The notes under the pieces were generated by a model, which was given only the letters and a program-made list of their open reading frames with translations, was not told the origin of the DNA and did no database searches. A program made the position numbers and the translations under genes. Below are positions 59,061 through 64,000 of a DNA stretch of 64,000 nt, piece by piece; within the stretch, counting starts at the first letter, position 1, and every line of letters starts with the position of its first letter. The DNA comes from Snodgrassella gandavensis (GTDB lineage Bacteria; Pseudomonadota; Gammaproteobacteria; Burkholderiales; Neisseriaceae), in contig NZ_CAJZCE010000007.1 in NCBI RefSeq assembly GCF_914768025.1, positions 52,908-116,907 of the forward strand, read 5' to 3'.

Positions 59061-62000
59061 ATGAACAAGGTTTATCGCAATGTCTGGAATGAACATACGC
59101 AAACGTGGGTAGCTGCATCAGAATTGGCAAACAGTAAAACCAAGTCGAATACTGTTTGTGAACTACCACTTGTCAAACGCATATTAAATATGTTCGGGCT
59201 GAAAAAAATTGTCAGCCTCACACTTACAACACTAGTACTGCAATTGCAGGCAATTTCTCCGGTGTATGCTGCCAATCTGGCTATCACCGGTGGTTCTAAT
59301 TTAAGTACGAATAGCCCAGCCGTAGCCTATGGCAACGGCAGCCACGGCAGTATCGTTTTGGCAGGTGATGATGATTTTTGTGGTACAGACAAAGTAAGCG
59401 GGCGCAGAAATATCACAGGTGGAATCAGTGCCATGGAAGAATACTTGCGTTTTGCCGAGAATCGTTCATTTAATGGCAGAAATCCTTATGGCGTCAGCAA
59501 CGGTCAGCAAGTATGGACCGGAGACGGTACTACCGGTGGGATTAACACCGGATCATCCGGCTACATGGGTACCCCAACTGGTGGAGACATCAATAGACTT
59601 CCTGTAGCTTATGGCGTTTATTCCTTTGCATCCGGTTGCGGCTCTTATGCCACAGGTAATTATTCAACAGCATTCGGTAATAATGCCACTGCCACTGCTG
59701 GTGGTGCTCAGGCTTTTGGTGTAGCGGCATTGGCTTCTGGCGCAACTGCTGTTGCAATCGGTGTTGGTGCTCAGGCTACTAACACTGCAAGTTTAGCGCT
59801 TGGTTCCGTGGCCACTTCCGATGGTGCAGGAAGTGTGGCGGTTGGTTTCAATAGTGCTGCCCAGAAAGATAATGCTACTGCGTTGGGTGCCAACGCCATG
59901 GCAACAGTAGAAAAAGCAGTGGCTCTAGGTAGCGATTCTCTGGCTAATACTAGCTCCGGTATTCAGGGTTATGATCCGGCCGGCACTAATACCGATGCTG
60001 TAAATCAGTCTGCAACATGGAAAAGTACCGCTGGCGCAGTTGCCATCGGGAATACAAATATGCAGATCACCCGACAGATAACTGGCCTAGCGGCCGGTAC
60101 TGCCGATACTGATGCGGTTAACGTAGCCCAATTAAAAAATCTGGCCAGCTCTACCTCAACAGGTTTATCCAGTTTGTCTACAGCGATTATCAGAGCAACT
60201 GATTTAACCTCAATAAACAACAGCATTAACACCCTACAAAAAGACGCCTTGCAATGGAATGGTACCGCTTACGATGCCAGCCACGGCACTGCCAATGCGC
60301 AGAAAATTATCAAAGTAGCTGCTGGTGATGTCAGCGAAAATTCTACTGATGCCGTTAATGCCGGACAGCTTTTCAGTCTTTCCAGCTCTACTTCGACTAG
60401 TGTCGAATCGCTGTCTACCACTTTACGCAATGCCGGTGACCTGAGTAATGTTAATAACAGCATCAGCTCCTTAAATAACACTGTTTCCAACTTGCAGAAA
60501 GACGCCCTGCAATGGAATGGCACCGCTTATGATGCCAGTCATGGTACGGCTAATGCGCAGAAAATTGTTAAAGTGGCCGCTGGTGATGTCACCGCAAACT
60601 CTACCGATGCGGTTAATGCCGGACAGCTTTTCAGCCTTTCCAGCTCTACTTCGACTAGTGTCGAATCGCTGTCTACCACTTTACGTAATGCCGGTGACCT
60701 GAGTAATGTTAATAACAGCATTAACTCTTTAAGCAGCAGCCTTAATACTGCTAACAGCAGTATTAGTAGCTTAAATAATAATGTTTCTAACTTGCAGAAA
60801 GACGCTCTGCAATGGAATGGTACCGCTTATGATGCCAGTCATGGTACGGCTAATGCGCAGAAAATTATTAAAGTGGCCGCTGGTGATGTCAGCGAGAACT
60901 CCACCGATGCGGTTAATGCCGGACAGCTTTTCAGTCTTTCCAGCTCTACTTCAACCAGCTTGGATTCGCTGTCTACTACTTTACACAATGCCGGTGACCT
61001 GAGTAATGTTAATAACAGCATTAACTCTTTAAGCAGCAGCCTTAATACTGCTAACAGCAGTATTAGTAGCTTAAATAATAATGTTTCTAATTTGCAGAAA
61101 GACGCCCTGCAATGGAATGGCACCGCTTATGATGCCAGTCATGGTACGGCCAATGCGCAGAAAATTGTTAAAGTGGCCGCTGGTGATGTCAGCGAAAATT
61201 CTACCGATGCGGTTAATGCCGGACAGCTTTTTAGTCTTTCCAGCTCTACTTCAACCAGTTTGGATTCGCTGTCTACTACTTTACGTAATGCCGGTGACCT
61301 GAGTAATGTTAATAACAGCATCAGCTCCTTGAATAACACTGTTTCCAACTTGCAGAAAGACGCCTTGCAATGGAATGGCACCGCTTACGATGCCAGCCAC
61401 GGTACGGCTAATGCGCAGAAAATTGTTAAAGTGGCCGCTGGTGATGTCACCGCAAACTCTACCGATGCAGTTAATGGCGGACAATTATATTCTCTGTCTA
61501 GTTCTACCGTGACCGGTTTAGATAATCTATCTACTGCTTTCAGTGGCAACCTCTCTACTGGTCTGAGCACTGCCAATTCGCGTATCGATACTGTGTCCCA
61601 GTCTACAGCCAATCTGGCCGGTGATCTCACTACTGCGGTTAACAGCATTAGCACTCTGCAAAAAGATGCCTTGCAGTGGAATGGCACCGCTTACGATGCC
61701 AGTCATGGTACGGCTAATGCGCAGAAAATTGTTAAAGTAGCTGCTGGTGATGTCAGCGAAAATTCTACCGATGCTGTTAATGCTGGGCAGCTTTTCAGTC
61801 TTTCCAGCTCTACTTCAACCAGCTTGGATTCGCTGTCTACTACTTTACACAATGCCGGTGATCTGAGTAATGTTAATAACAACATCAACACCCTGCAAAA
61901 AGACGCCTTGCAGTGGAATGGCACCGCTTATGATGCCAGTCATGGCACGGCCAATGCGCAGAAAATTGTTAAAGTCGCTGCTGGTGATGTCAGCGAGAAC

Positions 62001-64000
62001 TCCACCGATGCGGTTAATGCCGGACAGCTTTTCAGTCTTTCCAGCTCTACTTCAACCAGCTTGGATTCGCTGTCTACTACTTTACACAATGCCGGTGACC
62101 TGAGTAATGTTAATAACAGCATCAGCTCCTTGAATAACACTGTTTCCAACTTGCAGAAAGACGCCTTGCAATGGAATGGCACCGCTTACGATGCCAGCCA
62201 TGGTACGGCCAATGCGCAGAAAATTGTTAAAGTGGCCGCTGGTGATGTCAGCGAGAACTCCACCGATGCGGTTAATGCCGGACAGCTTTTCAGTCTTTCC
62301 AGCTCTACTTCGACTAGTGTCGAATCGCTGTCTACCACTTTACGCAATGCCGGTGATCTGAGTAATGTTAATAACAACATCAACACCCTGCAAAAAGACG
62401 CCTTGCAGTGGAATGGCACCGCTTATGATGCCAGTCATGGTACGGCCAATGCGCAGAAAATTGTTAAAGTGGCCGCTGGTGATGTCACCGCAAACTCTAC
62501 CGATGCAGTTAATGGCGGACAATTATATTCTCTGTCCAGCTCTACCGTGACCGGTTTAGATAATCTATCTACTGCTTTCAGTGGCAACCTCTCTACTGGT
62601 CTGAGCACTGCCAATTCGCGTATCGATACTGTGTCCCAGTCTACAGCCAATCTGGCCGGTGATTTCTCTACGGCGGTTAACAGCATCAGCACTCTGCAAA
62701 AAGATGCCTTGCAGTGGAATGGCACCGCTTACGATGCCAGTCATGGCACGGCCAATGCGCAGAAAATTGTTAAAGTGGCCGCTGGTGATGTCAGCGAGAA
62801 CTCTACCGATGCGGTTAATGCCGGACAGCTTTTCAGTCTTTCCAGCTCTACTTCAACCAGCTTGGATTCGCTGTCTACTACTTTACACAATGCCGGTGAC
62901 CTGAGTAATGTTAATAACAGCATTAACTCTTTAAGCAGCAGCCTTAATACTGCTAACAGCAGTATTAGTAGCTTAAATAATAATGTTTCTAATTTGCAGA
63001 AAGACGCACTGCAATGGAATGGCACTGCTTACGATGCCAGCCATGGTACGGCTAATGCGCAGAAAATTGTTAAAGTGGCCGCTGGTGATGTCACCGCAAA
63101 CTCTACCGATGCTGTTAATGGCGGACAATTATATTCTCTGTCCAGCTCTACCGTGACCGGTTTAGATAATCTATCTACTGCTTTCAGTGGCAACCTCTCT
63201 ACTGGTCTGAGCACTGCCAATTCGCGTATCGATACTGTGTCCCAGTCTACAGCTAATCTGGCCGGTGATCTCACTACTGCGGTTAACAGCATTAGCACTC
63301 TGCAAAAAGATGCCTTGCAGTGGAATGGCACCGCTTACGATGCCAGTCATGGTACGGCCAATGCGCAGAAAATTGTTAAAGTGGCCGCTGGTGATGTCAG
63401 CGAGAACTCCACCGATGCGGTTAATGCCGGACAGCTTTTCAGTCTTTCCAGCTCTACTTCAACCAGCTTGGATTCGCTGTCTACTACTTTACACAATGCC
63501 GGTGACCTGAGTAATGTTAATAACAGCATTAACTCTTTAAGCAGCAGCCTTAATACTGCTAACAGCAGTATTAGTAGCTTAAATAATAATGTTTCTAATT
63601 TGCAGAAAGACGCACTGCAATGGAATGGCACTGCTTACGATGCCAGCCATGGTACGGCTAATGCGCAGAAAATTGTTAAAGTGGCCGCTGGTGATGTCAC
63701 CGCAAACTCTACCGATGCAGTTAATGGCGGACAATTATATTCTCTGTCCAGCTCTACCGTGACCGGTTTAGATAATCTATCTACTGCTTTCAGTGGCAAC
63801 CTCTCTACTGGTCTGAGCACTGCCAATTCGCGTATCGATACTGTGTCCCAGTCTACAGCTAATCTGGCCGGTGATCTCACTACTGCGGTTAACAGCATTA
63901 ACTCTTTAAGCAGCAGCCTTAATACTGCTAACAGCAGTATTAGTAGCTTAAATAATAATGTTTCTAATTTGCAGAAAGACGCACTGCAATGGAATGGCAC
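59061..64000 (+). CDS. Trimeric autotransporter adhesin (partial, runs off the window)
   Basis: A surface adhesin of the YadA/Hia type; at least 1646 codons lie in the window without a stop. The N-terminus has the extended signal region MNKVYRNVWNEHTQTWVAAS, and signal cleavage is likely after VYA (residue 70). A head region follows (about 200-310) with YadA-like repeats such as AVAIGVGAQAT, SLALGSVATSDGAG and KAVALGSDSLA. The neck comes next (RQITGLAAGTADTDAVNVAQL). The stalk is built of repeated QKDALQWNGTAYDASHGTAN units joined by DAVNxGQL necks and low-complexity coiled coil (SLSSSLNTANSSISSLNNN). The C-terminal membrane anchor is outside the window. Such proteins mediate attachment and biofilm formation. 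Confidence 0.95.
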   Translation, partial: MNKVYRNVWNEHTQTWVAASELANSKTKSNTVCELPLVKRILNMFGLKKIVSLTLTTLVLQLQAISPVYAANLAITGGSNLSTNSPAVAYGNGSHGSIVLAGDDDFCGTDKVSGRRNITGGISAMEEYLRFAENRSFNGRNPYGVSNGQQVWTGDGTTGGINTGSSGYMGTPTGGDINRLPVAYGVYSFASGCGSYATGNYSTAFGNNATATAGGAQAFGVAALASGATAVAIGVGAQATNTASLALGSVATSDGAGSVAVGFNSAAQKDNATALGANAMATVEKAVALGSDSLANTSSGIQGYDPAGTNTDAVNQSATWKSTAGAVAIGNTNMQITRQITGLAAGTADTDAVNVAQLKNLASSTSTGLSSLSTAIIRATDLTSINNSINTLQKDALQWNGTAYDASHGTANAQKIIKVAAGDVSENSTDAVNAGQLFSLSSSTSTSVESLSTTLRNAGDLSNVNNSISSLNNTVSNLQKDALQWNGTAYDASHGTANAQKIVKVAAGDVTANSTDAVNAGQLFSLSSSTSTSVESLSTTLRNAGDLSNVNNSINSLSSSLNTANSSISSLNNNVSNLQKDALQWNGTAYDASHGTANAQKIIKVAAGDVSENSTDAVNAGQLFSLSSSTSTSLDSLSTTLHNAGDLSNVNNSINSLSSSLNTANSSISSLNNNVSNLQKDALQWNGTAYDASHGTANAQKIVKVAAGDVSENSTDAVNAGQLFSLSSSTSTSLDSLSTTLRNAGDLSNVNNSISSLNNTVSNLQKDALQWNGTAYDASHGTANAQKIVKVAAGDVTANSTDAVNGGQLYSLSSSTVTGLDNLSTAFSGNLSTGLSTANSRIDTVSQSTANLAGDLTTAVNSISTLQKDALQWNGTAYDASHGTANAQKIVKVAAGDVSENSTDAVNAGQLFSLSSSTSTSLDSLSTTLHNAGDLSNVNNNINTLQKDALQWNGTAYDASHGTANAQKIVKVAAGDVSENSTDAVNAGQLFSLSSSTSTSLDSLSTTLHNAGDLSNVNNSISSLNNTVSNLQKDALQWNGTAYDASHGTANAQKIVKVAAGDVSENSTDAVNAGQLFSLSSSTSTSVESLSTTLRNAGDLSNVNNNINTLQKDALQWNGTAYDASHGTANAQKIVKVAAGDVTANSTDAVNGGQLYSLSSSTVTGLDNLSTAFSGNLSTGLSTANSRIDTVSQSTANLAGDFSTAVNSISTLQKDALQWNGTAYDASHGTANAQKIVKVAAGDVSENSTDAVNAGQLFSLSSSTSTSLDSLSTTLHNAGDLSNVNNSINSLSSSLNTANSSISSLNNNVSNLQKDALQWNGTAYDASHGTANAQKIVKVAAGDVTANSTDAVNGGQLYSLSSSTVTGLDNLSTAFSGNLSTGLSTANSRIDTVSQSTANLAGDLTTAVNSISTLQKDALQWNGTAYDASHGTANAQKIVKVAAGDVSENSTDAVNAGQLFSLSSSTSTSLDSLSTTLHNAGDLSNVNNSINSLSSSLNTANSSISSLNNNVSNLQKDALQWNGTAYDASHGTANAQKIVKVAAGDVTANSTDAVNGGQLYSLSSSTVTGLDNLSTAFSGNLSTGLSTANSRIDTVSQSTANLAGDLTTAVNSINSLSSSLNTANSSISSLNNNVSNLQKDALQWNG
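60235..64000 (+). repeat. Stalk repeat array of the adhesin, 14 visible units
   Basis: The core encoding QKDALQWNGTAY recurs near 60239, 60497, 60796, 61096, 61353, 61660, 61893, 62153, 62390, 62697, 62998, 63303, 63602 and 63973, a spacing of about 230-370 bases that keeps the reading frame. Two main unit types alternate. Type A has SENSTDAVNAGQLF followed by STSTSLDSLSTTLHNAGDLS. Type B has TANSTDAVNGGQLY followed by STVTGLDNLSTAFSGNLS. From about 62697 the order is A-B-A-B with near-identical copies. Confidence 0.93.

Noticed and set aside
60269..64000. Repeated minus-strand ORFs of 60-121 codons and plus-strand ORFs in another frame inside the adhesin array
   Set aside because: They recur only because the adhesin repeat recurs; the long plus-strand adhesin frame explains the region.
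60235..64000. CRISPR array
   Set aside because: The repeats are coding, about 230-370 bases long and without unique spacers of uniform size.

Overview
The window comes from a chromosome of the family Neisseriaceae and most resembles a bee-gut Snodgrassella. That placement rests on the rnpA-rpmH / dnaA-dnaN-gyrB arrangement, the long LigA, Neisseria-like protein sequences, moderate G+C core genes with very AT-rich spacers, and a large ESPR-type trimeric autotransporter. No search could be run, so the genus is an inference.

Layout. (1) 1-6.1 kb: the replication-origin neighbourhood, with rnpA and rpmH leftward and dnaA, dnaN and gyrB rightward. (2) 6.1-15.1 kb: an accessory island next to gyrB. 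It carries a complete prr-type locus on the minus strand (hsdM, a small coupled ORF, hsdS, the anticodon nuclease gene prrC, hsdR). A decayed second copy of the gyrB 3' end plus its terminator lies at the far side. (3) 15.2-20.4 kb: an RNA-repair locus. A divergent rtcR activator faces a sigma-54 promoter that reads into a structured leader, a tRNA-like RNA, a slipin (SPFH/Band-7) gene and rtcB. (4) 20.5-26.2 kb: housekeeping genes galU, ligA, zipA and ampD, then tRNA-Phe. (5) 26.7-28.4 kb: small orphan genes. (6) 28.6-52.4 kb: a Fur-box-studded catechol/N-hydroxy-amine siderophore cluster organised like the acinetobactin or vibriobactin systems. It has split NRPS proteins, 2,3-dihydroxybenzoate genes, an N-hydroxylase, a PPTase, an ABC pair, an FecCD-type importer, a binding lipoprotein and a TonB receptor. 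(7) 52.4-58.4 kb: a decay zone with a Fic pseudogene, an EamA transporter, a chimeric leftover of the siderophore cluster, a glutaredoxin-like protein, a membrane protein and fragments. (8) 59.06 kb to the window end: a trimeric autotransporter adhesin with at least 14 stalk repeats, cut by the window edge.

How the parts may work together. PrrC-type nucleases cut a tRNA anticodon loop when a phage disables the restriction enzyme, while RtcB-type ligases reseal broken RNA. The two systems sit about 4 kb apart here, but a functional link is only a hypothesis. The RNA-repair locus has the most unusual content. Its tRNA-like molecule folds into a perfect cloverleaf but lacks U8, U33 and an encoded CCA, and it is predicted to be co-transcribed with slipin and rtcB under RtcR control. 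In the siderophore cluster, the adenylation protein's carrier domain appears to have lost exactly its phosphopantetheine serine codon, and no histidine decarboxylase or thioesterase is present in the window.
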